NCBI GenBank assembly: GCA_022828595.1
Contig: JAKGHH010000003.1
Coordinates: forward strand, 105,547,583-105,611,582
DNA length: 64,000 nucleotides
Direction of reading: 5' to 3'
Source of the DNA: Nelumbo lutea
Taxonomy: Eukaryota > Streptophyta > Magnoliopsida > Proteales > Nelumbonaceae
Under the pieces are notes generated by a model, which saw nothing but the letters and a program-made list of their open reading frames with translations, ran no database searches and was not told the DNA's origin. Shown here piece after piece: positions 1 to 11,092 of this stretch (position 1 is its first letter; every line of letters starts with the position of its first letter). The position numbers and the translations under genes were made by a program.

Positions 1-1
1 A

Positions 2-82
2 TTTACAAAAGGGCTAAACTATTCCAGACATCAAGGTATCTGTGACAAGTTGGGCATGATTGATATCTATGCCCCAACTTGA
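2..82 (+). pseudogene. Ty1/copia RNase H C-terminal tail (partial)
   Basis: The last 26 codons of a copia polyprotein, starting with FTKGL and ending DIYAPT before TGA. They are nearly identical to the end of the copia element at 11004-11085. The rest of this element lies before the window start. The GAGGGGGAGTG polypurine tract and an LTR follow directly. Confidence 0.9.
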
Positions 83-89
83 GGGGGAG

Positions 90-316
90 TGTTAAATAGG
101 TGTATTATATGTACTGTACACAGGCTTAGTACCTATAGGGGTATTTTCGTAGTTCTGTATACATTTTGTTATGTACGGCCAGAACAGTATAAATAGATAG
201 CTTCACTCGACTGAAGTGAAGTTTTGTTGAGGCCTTAACTCAGCTGCCTCTTATTCTTCTTCCTTTTCTCCTTCTTCTTCTTGCTTTTCTTCTTCTTCTT
301 GGTCTCCTGCTCAACA
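90..316 (+). repeat. copia 3' LTR, left copy
   Basis: It starts TGTTAAATAGG after the polypurine tract and ends CTCAACA, with a TATAAATA box at 188-195 and a pyrimidine-rich end. It is 227 bp against 243 bp in the right-hand copy; most of the shortfall is in the CTT-rich tract. The flank that follows (AGATCTAAGG) is the same as the flank after the LTR at 11093-11335, so both copies show the same insertion junction. Confidence 0.9.
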
Positions 317-800
317 AGATCTAAGGGTGTTCCCAAAGGTGAGACAAATTCTGATACCACCTCTTTTTTGTACAAAGAAACAAAAAATAGCGAAGGGAAC
401 AAATCCTTTAAAGGTGTGTCTCCTACCCAAATATCCTCCCAAAAATGAACAGTGTTGCCAGAACAAACTTCATACCTGATAAAATTGAGGAATTGAGGAT
501 GGGTGTTGTGAATGGCCTTCCAAGGTGCTGGTAGTTAGCTTGCCTTGATACACCAACATCCCATCCATTCTTTGACCTCCCATGAATGCTTCCCACCACC
601 TCATGCCACAACCATTTCCCTAACAGAGCTTGATTTTTTCTAGTTACCCTTCCAAGTCCCAAACCCCCATCTTCTTTACTTTTGCACACAATTTCCCAAT
701 TAACCAAGTGATCCTTTTTTTCTTGTCCCGGCTCATAAGAAGTCTCTCATCAACTTCTCCAGTTTCCTAGCTTCCCTAACTGGCTTTCATTGCATCTGTC
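317..800 (-). pseudogene. LINE reverse transcriptase C-terminal fragment, left copy
   Basis: The minus strand reads as the thumb-to-zf-RVT region of a plant L1-type LINE ORF2. Near 800 it has KLEKLMRDFL, then DHLVNWEIVCKSKEDGGLGLG and WLWHEVVGSIHGRS, with WEDIWVGDTPLKDLFPSLF read in a shifted frame close to the copia LTR. Frameshifts and stops are present and both ends are missing. The LINE continues on the far side of the copia insertion (5331-5510), so the copia element landed inside it. The same fragment recurs at 11336-11820. Confidence 0.85.
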
Positions 801-1585
801 CATTCAGGTACCACGAGAGCTAGTTAACAAACAATGATGTAGGTTCATGTCTGCATAAACACATATATTTATGGAAGTAAGGCGGATGACACATGAATTG
901 AGAGCTAAATTTCTTTGCTCGCAAAAATCAGCAAATAGTTTCAGATGCATTGACAAGGGGAGAACAGGGACAGAATGTATTTTGGGGGGGGTTATTAGGG
1001 AATCTGATCTCTAGTATTCTATACAAACTGCACGGACTAATGGGTAAGGTAGCATCTAGGTACAATTGAGTATTTAGCACATTCTTGCCATACATATTAT
1101 CCATTACTTTGTCCTCAATTAACAAAATTGAATAGTTTTAAATAAAAAGAAAAGTCTCATTTGAGTATATTTATGCTCATATATCATTTGCAAGGTTCAA
1201 GCGGCTGGGTATGTGTAAAACATTCTTCCAGAGACAGAACAAGTTGTAAATGTATGGCAGTTACAGGCATTTGGCCCAATGATGGTATACTTGATTGGGC
1301 CTGAAATGCTATTGGCATGGACTGGTAGGTGCCCATCCTTTTACCATTCAGATGGCAGGAGTGGCACTAAAACATGCTATTGTCATAGCTGTACGCGATA
1401 GGATTGAACTGAACTTCCCCAAGCTTTGAATAGGGGACGTTGAGTATGTAACGTTCACTGATGGCTTACATAAAAGCCCTTCTTTTAGTATAATAATTGG
1501 TTATTTGGCATAAACTAAAATAAATAATTTGAGAGAGAGAGATGTTCCGTAGCTCAGTCTTAATTATTCAAGAGGGGCCCGAGTG
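801..1585. other. Non-coding spacer between LINE fragments, left copy
   Basis: No family recognised and no convincing reading frame on either strand. It has an 8-9 G run near 987, AT-rich stretches and a short GA run near 1531. It repeats as 11820-12604 in the right copy. Confidence 0.5.
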
Positions 1586-1586
1586 T

Positions 1587-2050
1587 AGGAAACCCAGGCC
1601 CTTCTGGGTTAGGTGGGGTATTGAAGAATGAAGCCGGGAATGTGATACTAGAGCAGAATTGTTTGCTGCCCTGCAAAGTGTACAGTTTGCAGCTCAATTA
1701 GGGGTGGAACAGCTAATAGTTGAAGGTGACTCAAAGGTTGTAATAGGCTGGTTGCAGGACTCAGAGTCAGTAGTTTGGTGCTTCAGGAATGAAATTGAAA
1801 AGTTTAAGGTGCTGACAAGAAATATGGACCTAAGACTACAATGGGTGGGGAGATCAGCAAATGCTATGGCGGACTGTCTAGCCAAGCAAGGGGCAGCTTG
1901 GGAAGTTTTTGTATTGGGCACAACTGTAACTTATTGCTTTCGTTTTCTTCTTTAGTGGAGAGATCGCAGCTCGCGCCTTTCCAAGGGCTTGCTTGTATGT
2001 GCTAATATTTCCAAATTAATAAAAGGTTCTATTTATTCTATCAAAAAAAA
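1587..2050 (+). pseudogene. LINE RNase H domain and 3' end, left copy
   Basis: A 5'-truncated LINE tail. GNPGPSGLGGVLKNEAGN is followed, after a deletion, by AELFAALQS, the VEGDSKVV core and the WVGRSANAMADCLAKQG end of the RNase H (RVT_3) domain appended to plant LINE ORF2. The 3' UTR ends in an A-run at about 2041-2050. A G in AAGCAAGGGGCAGCTTGG and an extra T shift the end of the frame relative to the right copy at 12606-13073. Not functional. Confidence 0.85.
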
Positions 2051-2159
2051 AGAGGGGGCCAAGTGGGAAGACAGGCAATTATATAAATTGCAAAAAATAT
2101 ATTCTTTTTTCATTGAAAATACTTTAGGGCTTGTTTTATTATTTCATAGTTGCCTAGCA

Positions 2160-2735
2160 CTAATTTGGACATTGTTCATGCGCAAAGTATTAATATTGAG
2201 AAACAGTAGCTGGCCTAGGATTGATATTGAGCTGAGACTGAACAAACTTTTAAGTAAAGAAACTACTTCTAAATCTAATTCAGATTTTAAATGGGTGGGT
2301 AACTTCTCTTTCAAAGAAAAATTCCCTTCTGTTTTTGCCCTGTCAATATATAAAGATAAACCCTTGTACTCTTTTCTTGGTTCCTTCAAACTCGAGGAAT
2401 GGTGTTGAATTGGCATTTGGGGTTGAGGAGGAGTGTGAGGGATTCAGAATTTGATGAGGTTTTGGACTTGATTCATATCCTTAGTGGGATTTATTTGGAT
2501 TTCTCTAAATCTAACAGTCGTATTCTGGACCCTATCCTCCTCTGTTGTAATTTTCCTGGGCTTCTGTTCTTTAAGGCCCTGATCCAACCTTTTGACTCTT
2601 TGGGATAACCTTTCCTGGTGTGACTTACTCCAAAGGAAAATGACTAATTGGTGTTTATCCCCACACAAGTGTGTTTTTGTAAGGCTAATGGGGAAACTTT
2701 CTTTCATTTATTAATTTCCTGCCCTTTGCAACCGT
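2160..2735 (+). pseudogene. LINE zf-RVT fragment, left copy (indel-noisy)
   Basis: Same sequence as 13085-13745, but broken into several frames by extra bases. Recognisable parts are WVGNFSFKEKFPSVFALS, WHLGLRRSVRDSEFDEVL and NWCLSPHKC, from the linker and zinc-finger-like part of LINE ORF2 after the RT domain. The right-hand copy keeps a single open frame across most of it, so the breaks here probably come from sequence quality rather than biology. Confidence 0.75.
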
Positions 2736-3640
2736 TGTTTTTTTTTTTTTCGATAGACGAAAGAAATTGGATATTAATATTGAAACAGTGAGCATACAAA
2801 CAGTCTAAGAAGAGGCATGACATGCACGTCTTCTTTAAAGATGAAAGCACAAAACTCACACTAAACAGAAATCTAGTTTACAAAGTGGCCCAGTACAAAG
2901 AAACCCTTGAGACCCCTTGTTTAGCAAGAGAAATCAGCCAAAAACATTTTCTGATCTGCTAACCCACGAAAATTAACTGACATGTTTATTGTTAGCCAAT
3001 TGACTCTTCTTAGAGGATCTCTATAATCCCAATTAACAGTATTTGGGTTTGCCAACCATACCCACCACCACCTTGGAATCTTCACTCACCATTACCGCAC
3101 AAAAAAATTCCTGCCACTCTTGATGTTATGCGGTTGGTTCCTTGGCAAAGCTGTTAATACCCCGTCCTTGTACTGGTAAGTAAGCGTTTAGTTATACAAT
3201 CTCAGCCACTGCTTTGTAGAGTCCTCCATCACTCCCCAACCCTGCGGGGTCCAGCGGTAATAAGGTTAAAGAATGTTTGCTTATCCTGTATCTTCTCGAA
3301 AAAACTCCGTCCTATTAGCACCGAAGGTCCTGGGGGTCCTCCCCTTTGACTACTGCCCCATCAAAGCTTCAAGGTTTTCCACGAGAGCCCTATCAGACGG
3401 GAGGTAGTCCAGCATAGACTTGTGTTCTTACTTCTTTCTTAGAGGAGATGTAGAAGCCACCCTGACTTGCCCAGTTTCTCCTGAGATCATGGGTCCAGTA
3501 AAGTGGTCTCATATTAATAGTGCTGTCAATAGAGTTGTTCAGCCAAAGGTGTCTTCCCTTGTCCGACCACCACTGTTCATACTGAAGCCTGTTGCAATGT
3601 TCTGGAGTTTTTAACCTAGGTGCGCGTTAAAGAAGCTTTA
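2736..3640 (-). pseudogene. LINE 3' end with RNase H, minus strand, left copy
   Basis: A T-run at 2739-2750 is the poly(A) tail of a minus-strand LINE inserted into the plus-strand LINE fragment. Upstream (rightward) there are pieces of an RNase H domain, readable only in scattered frames because of many extra bases. The partner at 13746-14560 reads clearly with FDGSSQGNPGPSGIGG and SRSANVLADSLAKQG. Confidence 0.7.
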
Positions 3641-5230
3641 TTAGTAACTATTCAGTATTGCATGTAAGGCACACAAGCTCACTTTTGTTATAATTCCATT
3701 AACTTGTGACTTACCTGATCACGTGTTGTTTTTAAATCCCCTCCTCTAAAGCTCATAACTTTTGCTCGACAGACAGTAGGTTTATATTCTAAGAAAATCA
3801 GATGATCTCAAAAATACTATAGGGGAAGTATTGGCTATTCCTAGAATACCGTCCAGGCGAAATTACACTCTAGTCTATAGTAGTTTCCTTCAACTATTCA
3901 TCCATCTCCATAACACATAAATTTGGCTGGCTTCTAGGCAAGTTAAGCTAATAGCTAATCATTTCAGCCATAGCCTCTGGATGAGAACCTGAACTTTTCA
4001 TCTCTCTATTGCGATGGTGTTTTTTTTTTTTTTTTTGCAGCTGGTTTATTTTGGGCAGGTAGAACTTGTTGCTACATTTGAAAGACACATTTTATACTTC
4101 AAGTTCAAGTGGGTGCTGGTAGGTGAGTAATTTTCAGGACCCCGCTTATTAAAACCTAGGCGGTTCACTATTTTGGCTTTTTTCTATTGTGGTCGATGAT
4201 GCACCGAAATGGGGCTGGTATACGAAGAGATCAAACAAACAAGACATAGGAATCATCTGCATCCATACAGGACGCTTGTTTATGGTAGGATTATATCAAA
4301 GGACATGCTCATGGTGAGTCTTTATGGTATGCTAAATGCTTACTGGGCAAAAGGCTATATTCTATAACCTAAAAAGTCTTGATTTTTGTGAGATTCCTCA
4401 TTTGTTTTGTGGTACCTGTGCATATTAACATGCATTTGTCAACGAGCAAACGAGTCTATCTCATAATAGTGTTTCAATATCATTTGAAAATATGATGAGC
4501 TAGCTCATTATCTAAATTAATATGATTCAACCTCCTTAAAAATGAAAATTTGAAACTTCAATGTCATCTTTTCTTAAATGAAACATCGTTTGACTTTGAA
4601 TTCATCGTTATAAACGATACCAATACAGGATGGATGTGAGTAGTGTCCTTGTTTTGGCATTTGATTTCATTGGTTATACTCCTATGATTGGTGTGGTTGA
4701 TTGTTAACAATTTTTTCTGGTAAGATGTCTTTCCGGCCATCATAGTCAAACCCCTCTATAATACTCCAATTTTAACATTTCATAAAAATTAAATAAAAAA
4801 GTCCCAATTAAAGACCTAGCGCCTAGAAAGCCTTGATGGAAAATGATGTTTTGAAGATCCAAACCATGCATATAAACTTGAATACTTGTCAATAAAACGG
4901 TAACAAGTTATTCAAGATCAATGTTGGAATTCTTATATTCTTGGTCTTGCTGTTGTTGGACTTGGACAGCAAGAAATCTTTTCGACTGCAGCACCGAAAT
5001 TATCGGAAAATCGGAAAACAATGATAAGACAAAAGAGGATGACGAATATACAAAGAAACCCCAAATTCTCCAAGACTGATCATCCTAAACCTGTGTCAGC
5101 AGTTTTCCCGTAAACACATAATTCTCCGCCCATCAAATGGGGGTGTGAAGGAGATCAGTTGAGTAGAGCGATCAAAAGCCCAGCTGAAGCACTTCTGTGT
5201 GCCAATGCGGGTTGCTGCCAATCTTTTATG
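3641..5230. other. Unassigned non-coding sequence, left copy
   Basis: No gene or family recognised. It matches 14561-15938 with many small insertions. Long T-runs (4021-4037) and A-rich stretches are the only low-complexity features. It ends at the N run with GCCAATCTTTTATG, which in the right copy continues without interruption. Confidence 0.5.
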
Positions 5231-5330
5231 NNNNNNNNNNNNNNNNNNNNNNNNNNNNNNNNNNNNNNNNNNNNNNNNNNNNNNNNNNNNNNNNNNNNNN
5301 NNNNNNNNNNNNNNNNNNNNNNNNNNNNNN
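5231..5330. other. Assembly gap (100 N)
   Basis: Exactly 100 N, a conventional placeholder for a gap of unknown size. The left side matches 15938 and earlier; the right side is LINE sequence that does not continue the left side. The two flanks are therefore not evidently neighbours in the genome. Confidence 0.99.
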
Positions 5331-5510
5331 GGACTTGAAGAAAGAAGCACAAGTGAAGGTTCCATTGGGTCTAGGAGTTCATTACCCTCATATCCTGGCT
5401 TGGAGGGATCCAAACAAACACTGATTAAGACAACCAAGCAAAACAAGAAGAGATTCAATTTTCATCAACCCTAAGTCCTCTACAAAACCCAAAAATCACC
5501 AAGTAGGATC
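5331..5510 (-). pseudogene. LINE ORF2 fragment left of the copia insertion
   Basis: Minus-strand frames show an interrupted LINE zf-RVT region ending PNGTFTCASFFKS, which resembles the FTCSSFLKSL part of the LINE at 49780-51119. It is the expected continuation of the fragment at 11336-11820, whose frame ends just before the copia LTR with SPLGTPLDL. Several single-base indels disturb it, as in the sequence on the other side of the gap. Confidence 0.65.
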
Positions 5511-5767
5511 TGTTAAACAGGTGTAATTACTAATATACGGTTACAACAGTCCTTTTAGTACCTACAGGGGTATTTTCGTAATTCTGTTATACATTTTGTT
5601 TATGTACGGCGCTAGAACAGTATAAATAGATAGCTTCAGCTTGACTGAAGGGGAAGTTTTGTTTGAGGCCATAACTCAATTCGCCTCTTATTTTTCTTCC
5701 TCTTCTCCTTCGTCTTCCTTCTTTTCTCCTTCTTTTCTTCTTGCTTCTTGGTCTCCTGCTTCAAACA
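5511..5767 (+). repeat. copia 5' LTR
   Basis: Starts TGTTAAACAGG and ends TCAAACA, with TATAAATAGA at 5621-5630. It differs from the 3' LTR largely by single-base insertions (TTTGTTTATG for TTTGTTATG, GCTTGACTG for CTCGACTG), the same kind of noise seen left of the gap. LTR divergence here should not be read as insertion age without checking the bases. Confidence 0.92.
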
Positions 5768-5785
5768 GGATGTATCAGAGCAGGT
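5768..5785 (+). other. Primer binding site
   Basis: GTATCAGAGCAGGT, directly after the 5' LTR, resembles the TGGTATCAGAGC primer site for plant initiator methionine tRNA, usual in copia elements. The first bases are slightly altered. Confidence 0.8.
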
Positions 5786-6789
5786 TCGTCCATGCCTAGA
5801 AAACAACTAGTCTGAGGTCTCGCTTCTCCTCTGCTGCGAAGGAGTTATAGTACTGATGTTCGAAAGCAAGGAAGAGGTAAGCTTTTCCTAGTGCTGCGGT
5901 TAGTCTCCACTGCCGAGTAGGGCTCTGCTACAAGTATGCTGACTGTCAAACTTCCTAGCACAGAAAAAAAGGTTCGGCTACAATTGTATTTTTGCTGGTA
6001 ACTGTGGGTTGCTTCGGTCTAATGAGGCTTGTAGAAATCCATCCCATGATGTTCGAAGGAAGGCTCTGATCCCGTAAGGGGATTTCGTGTTCATGACTGA
6101 TGACTGTGCTGCCTATTGCTGGTTATTCATATAATAATTATATATATTAATAATATTAATATTTTAACAGAATGAGATTTTTTTTCTCTCTTCCTGTTTA
6201 TGGCTTCTTGCACGACTGATTAATGTATCCAGAATCTGAGTAGGGACTGTTCCCCTTCCTCCGATTGTATGTTGCCCTAGTCTGCCACTCTAAGGGGCTG
6301 TTGAAATGAACCCTAGAACTTGAGTTGAGACTGTTCGGCCTGGCCCTGAGAAAGTGGATATCAGCCGATTAGGTGTGCGTGATAATCACCACTTCGTATC
6401 TTGCTGCTTCCTACTGTGACCCTTTTTTTGGACTGAGAAAGCTTTTATCAAGTGTTGGTGAACTGTAGGTCTTTCAGACCTGGTTACACTGCATGTGCAG
6501 TTCGTATAGTGTTTTGTGGACTCGGCTTTCCTTATGTTAGTTTTTTTCTTCTTTTACTTTTATTCTTTATTTTATCTTTTTTTATTTTTTTTTGATTGTA
6601 TATTATTTCTACTATTTTGACTATTTTATTTCTACACAGTGTAAGGTGATCAAACGCTTTAGTACTGCCACGTTTGCAGTGTTTGTGCTTGGTTCTCTGT
6701 GGGGCTGAAAATCAGCAAGTGTCCTGTTGTGGACTGTTGCAGCTCTGTAAGATTGTGCTTTGGTTTTGTGTATTTCTGAACTGAGAATC
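5786..6789 (+). other. copia untranslated leader
   Basis: About 1 kb between PBS and the gag start with no open frame of note. It includes AT-rich stretches (6131-6170, 6541-6600). Consistent with a long retrotransposon leader. Confidence 0.6.
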
Positions 6790-7660
6790 ATGAGTAGTGA
6801 AGATTCAGCTACATCCGGAATCTCCACAATGCTGAATGGAATGAGTGGGAACAGTGATCTATCCTTCCCTATGGTTGTTGTTCCTCTTGATGGGTTAAAC
6901 TATCTAGAGTGGTCAAGGGGGATCAAACTATACATAATTGCAAGGGGAAAAGTAGGGCTACATAAATGGAAGAATCAAAGAACCACCTTCTGAAAATGCA
7001 GAACATGATAAATGGGATCAGGAGAATAGTATGGTTATGCCATGGCTTTTGATCTCCATGCAACCGCAAATAAGGAAGAACTTCATGTGGGTTGAAACTG
7101 CAAATGAGATATGGGATCAGGCAAAGTCCACCCATTCTGAACTTTGACACTATGCCAAAATTTATTAACTGCAAGCATCTTCATCTACTTGTAAACAGGG
7201 GGAGAGGAGTTTATCAGTTTATTACTCTGATCTGACAACTGTTTGGAAGGAGCTGGACCATTACCAGAACATTGAGTGGAAGTTTGAGGAAGATGCAAAA
7301 TTGTATAAGAAACTTGTCTCACAACAAAGGGTGTTTGCCTTTTTACATGGTCTCAATCCTATCTATGAACCCATCAGAGTACAAATTCTAAGTTCAAAGG
7401 ATCTTCCTTCAATTCAGGAGGTCTATGCTCTTGTCCAGTCTGAAGAGAGCAGAAGGAACTTGATGAACAGCACCGGAGGGGATGCAATTGTGTTGGCAGC
7501 AAAGGGGGGTCCCTGTACTAGTGGTGGACCTTCTTTCAAGAGAGGAGATATCCAGAAGAAAGCAGAAGATAAGGAAAAATTGTGGTGCACTAATTGTCAG
7601 AAGCCCCGGCACACCAAAGATACTTGTTGGGATCTCCATGGGAAACCGAAGTGGGCTTAG
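6790..7660 (+). pseudogene. copia gag with CCHC zinc knuckle
   Basis: The ATG at 6790 opens a frame with LDGLNYLEWSRGIKLYI, the copia gag N-terminal pattern. A frameshift follows at about 6970 and a stop near 7146. The frame resumes from about 7200 (VYYSDLTTVWKELDHY) through FLHGLNPIYEPIRVQIL to the nucleocapsid knuckle CTNCQKPRHTKDTC, a CX2CX4HX4C box, and ends at TAG after HGKPKWA. Gag would form the virus-like particle and bind the element RNA. The frame breaks make this copy inactive. Confidence 0.9.
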
Positions 7661-8950
7661 GATTTACCTAAGAAGCAAGGTTCAGATGGTATTAGAAGAC
7701 CCGGGCAGCAAGGTACCAAGAAACACCACATGGCCAATATGGTTACTCGGGAGAATCAACCCTCGATCTCCACTAACTCAACCACCTCATGGCCAACATA
7801 ACTACTCTGGATCTGACCCAAGAGAGGATATTGTCAACTTCTTCCGTGACCATTTGGAGCTTTATGGCAGAACAATTCGCCAGATGGATGATCCTCCCAC
7901 CATCTCTTTTGCATCCACATCAGGTAATCCTGCCACAGCTTTCCATGTTGCTTCTCACGACCTTGACTCTCCATGGATCATTGATTCTGGAGCATCAAAG
8001 CACATGACTGGTATGTCCTCTTTCTTCCAAACTTATCACCCCCTTTTTGGAAGAGATAAAGTGAGACTAGCTGATGGATCATACTCTCCCATAGCTGGTC
8101 AAGGAACTCTCTCTCTTCCCCTTGGCCTTACTCTTTCTAATGTTCTTCATGTTCCAAAATTTCCTATGAATTTGTTTTCAGTCAGTAGTGTTAAAATTCC
8201 TTAAATTGTTCCATGACTTTTTTCCCTTCTTATTGTGTGATTCAGAGGACGATTGGTAGAGGTCGTATGGTTGATGGACTCTATATGCTGGAGAATACGG
8301 CTGGCCTTCTTGTTACAGAGTCTATGAGTCAGTTCAAAAAGAGTAAAATGTATTTATGGCATTATCGTTTGGGTCACTTGTCTTTTGAGTCCAGAAATGT
8401 GTAAGTCCGTGTTTGTTTCCAATTTTTCTTGTCAAACGTGTCAATTAAGCAAGCACTGTAGAACTCAATTTCCTCAAAGAAATAGTAAATCTGAGTTTCC
8501 TTTTCACATTGTGCATTCGGATGTGTGGGGCCCTGTTGCTTTACCTTCTGAGAGTGGCTACAAGTACTTTATTACCTTCATTGATGATTATTCCAGATAC
8601 ACTTGGGTATATCCAATGCGAACCCGTGAGGAAGTACAAAAAATTATCCAAGATTTTCAGCGGATGGTCTTCACCCAATTTTAGACCGAAATTCAAATAT
8701 TTCAATCAGACAATGCAAAAGAGTTTTTTCATAGTGACCTCATGGAGTTCTTTGCTTCACATGGCTCTCTTCATCGGAGCTCTTGTGCCCGCACGCCACA
8801 ACAAAATGGTGTGGCTGAACCGAAGAACCGTCACCTTCTTGAAGTGGCACGGGGTTTACTACTCCACATGAATGTTCCCAAACATTTTTTGGCTTGAGGC
8901 CGTCCTTTGTTCTACATACCTCATTAACCGAATGCCCTCTCGTTGGTTAG
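7661..8950 (+). pseudogene. copia protease and integrase region
   Basis: The aspartic protease signature WIIDSGASKHMTG lies at about 7975-8010. The GAG-pre-integrase segment (MYLWHYRLGHLSFES) is at 8346-8395, then the zinc-binding and core integrase with CQTCQLSKH, HSDVWGP (first catalytic Asp) and FIDDYSRYTW. Frameshifts occur near 8204, 8400 and 8684; after the last one the second catalytic Asp (SDNAKEF) and PQQNGVAE region are readable only in another frame. The product would cleave the polyprotein and insert the cDNA. Confidence 0.9.
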
Positions 8951-9063
8951 AGTAGATAGCTCCACATCAGCTTCTCTTTCCTAAGGCCCCTCTTCTTTCT
9001 ATTCCTCTCCATGTTTTTGGTTGTCGGTGTTTTGTCCAAAACCTTTCCCCCACCCGGGGAAAA

Positions 9064-10373
9064 TTGGACTCTCGTGCTATCCCATGTATATTTATTGGCT
9101 ACTCATTCTCTCAGAAAGGGTATCGTTGCTTTAATCCTGTTTCACGGAAATTCTATGTCTCCATGGATGTTACCTTCTTTGAGGATGAGCCCTTCTTTCC
9201 TGTTTCTCCTCAGGGGGAGTATAGGTATGAGGAGAAACTGGTTCAACTTCCTCCTTCTGATCCTCCAACTTTCCGTGTTTTTTCTCGTCGTCGTAAAGGC
9301 CAATCAGGTTCAAGAGCTGAGGAGAATCCAGAAGCCGTACCTCAAATGCCATCAGATTCCTTGGGGGAAGATCATACTCACTCAGGTAACTTGACTCCCA
9401 ACCTCCCTGTTGCTAATGATCTTGACCTTCTCATTGCCCACAGGAAAGGTGTTAGGTCATGCACCACCAAACACCCCATTTCCAACTTTGTTTCCTATGA
9501 GAACATCTCACCTTCATTTCGTGCTTTTCTTACCTCCATTGACAGTATTCCTATTCCCAAGAATGTGGCAGAAGCTCTCTCAGTACCAGAATGGATGAAG
9601 GCCATGAAGGAAGAAATTGATGCTCTTCATAAGAATGGCACATGGGAACTTGTTGATCTTCCTAAGGGAAAGGATCCAGTTGGATGTAAATGGGTGTTCA
9701 CTGTTAAGCACGGGGCTGATGGAACCGTGGAGAGGTATAAAGCTCGTTTAGTGGCAAAGGGTTTCACTCACGAATATGGGGTTGATTATGCAGAAACCTT
9801 TGCACCTGTTGCCAAAATGAACTCTATTAGAGTCCTTTTCTCTCTTGCTGTCAATCTGAATTGGGATCTACATCAGCTCGACATCAAGAATGCCTTCTTG
9901 AATGGTGACCTTGAAGAGGAAGTTTATATGGTTCAACCCCCCGGTTTTTTGGCTCAAGGAGGTGAACAAAAGGTGTGCAAGTTGAAGAAGTCTTTATATG
10001 GGCTGAAGCAATCACCAAGGGCTTGGTTCAACAGATTTCATACTACAATCCAAAAGAGGGGATATAAGCAATGTCAGTCAGATCACACACTGTAAAAAGA
10101 GTAGAAGGTAAAATGGGTGCCCTAATAGTATACGTGGATGACATAATTGTTACTGGTGACTAGAAGCATGAAATTCAAAGTTTGAAGGGCTTCCTTGTCA
10201 CTCAGTTCAAGGTGAAAGATTTAGGTCCCGCCAAATACTTCCTTGGGATTGATGTTGCCCGATCAAAAAGGGGTATCTTCATCTCTCAAAGGAAATATGT
10301 CCTAGATTTGCTTAAGGACACTGGAAAGATTGGGGTTAAACCAGCTAACTCTCCCATTGATCCCAATCATTAG
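9064..10373 (+). pseudogene. copia reverse transcriptase
   Basis: A 343-codon open stretch starts in the integrase C-terminal region (CIFIGYS, GYRCFNP). It runs into the RT domain (RVT_2) with VPEWMKAMKEEIDAL, GCKWVFTVKH, RYKARLVAKGF, the LHQLDIKNAFLNGDL catalytic block and SLYGLKQSPRAW. A frameshift at about 10094 follows. The YVDD catalytic box lies at 10131-10142, after it a stop, then FLVTQFKVKDLGPAKYFLGI to 10373. Copies the element RNA into DNA when intact; broken here at least twice. Confidence 0.93.
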
Positions 10374-10379
10374 TTAAGT

Positions 10380-11085
10380 GACAGTCAAGGTGAACTACTT
10401 AAGGATGTGAAGCAATTTCAGAGGCTTGTAGGGAGATTGTTGTACCTCTCTATGACTCGTCCAGACATAGCATATGCTGTTGGTGTCCTCAGTTAGTTCA
10501 TGCATGCACCTAGGTCCATCGACCTTGAAGCAGCAGAGAGAGTACTACGGTATTAAGAAGTTCCCGGGTGCTGGTTTATTATTCTAGAAACATGGACACT
10601 TGAGGGTTGAAATTTACACAGATGCGGATTGGGCTGGATCTCAAAGTGACAAAAGGTCTACTAGTGGTTACTGCACCATTGTAGGAAGGAACTTGGTTAC
10701 TTGGAGGAGTAAGAAGCAAACTGTGGTAGCTAGATCCAGTGCTGAAGCTGAGTACCGTGCAATGGCACACAGAGTAGCCGAAGGTATGTGGACAAAGAAT
10801 CTATTGGGAGAGTTGGGTTTTCCAGTTGGTAAACCCATGACTCTACTCTGTGACAACAAGGCAGCTATCAGTATTGCTGCCAACCCGGTACTACATGATA
10901 GAACAAAGCACATTGAAGTTGACAAGCATTTTATCAGAGAGAAAATCATCACAGGCGAAGTATGCACTCCATACATCAGCTCTGAAAACCAACTTGTAGA
11001 CTTATTTACAAAAGGGCTAAACTATTCCAGACATCAAGGTCTCTGTGACAAGTTGGGCATGATTGATATCTATGCCCCAACTTGA
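10380..11085 (+). pseudogene. copia RNase H and C-terminus
   Basis: After a stop at 10371-10373, the stretch to about 10600 still shows RT C-terminal motifs (RLVGRLLYLS, TRPDIAYAV) in shifted frames. From 10600 an open frame gives the RNase H domain: YTDADWAG with the first Asp, RSSAEAEYRA with Glu, LLCDNKAAI with Asp and HIEVDKHFIREKI. It ends DIYAPT and TGA at 11083-11085. Confidence 0.93.
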
Positions 11086-11092
11086 GGGGGAG
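11080..11092 (+). other. Polypurine tract
   Basis: CTTGAGGGGGAGTG directly precedes the TG of the 3' LTR and overlaps the polyprotein stop codon. It would prime plus-strand synthesis. Confidence 0.85.

Larger units (their letters stand above)
1..5230. repeat. Left copy of a ~5 kb duplicated block (partner 11004-15938)
   Basis: Position 1 matches 11004, and after a 16-bp length difference inside the LTR the offset is a constant 11019 up to about 1890. Beyond that the copies still match throughout, but the left copy carries many one- or two-base extra bases, which makes it about 300 bp longer. The block ends exactly at the run of N. It contains the 3' end of a copia element, LINE fragments and non-coding sequence. 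It may be a real tandem duplication. A redundant contig end or second haplotype placed beside the gap fits better, because the differences are mostly indels and one boundary is the gap itself. Confidence 0.93.

Noticed and set aside
780..840. Minus-strand VPEWTDAMKA text resembling the copia RT start
   Set aside because: Only about ten residues in a frame with stops on both sides; too short to call a copia fragment joined to the LINE.
5096..5474. Open frames spanning the N run on both strands
   Set aside because: Their length comes from unknown bases; the sides of the gap are different sequences.
7594..7636. Arg instead of Gly before His in the copia CCHC box
   Set aside because: KPRHTKDTCW is, as I recall, the usual form in this copia lineage, so it is not an anomaly.
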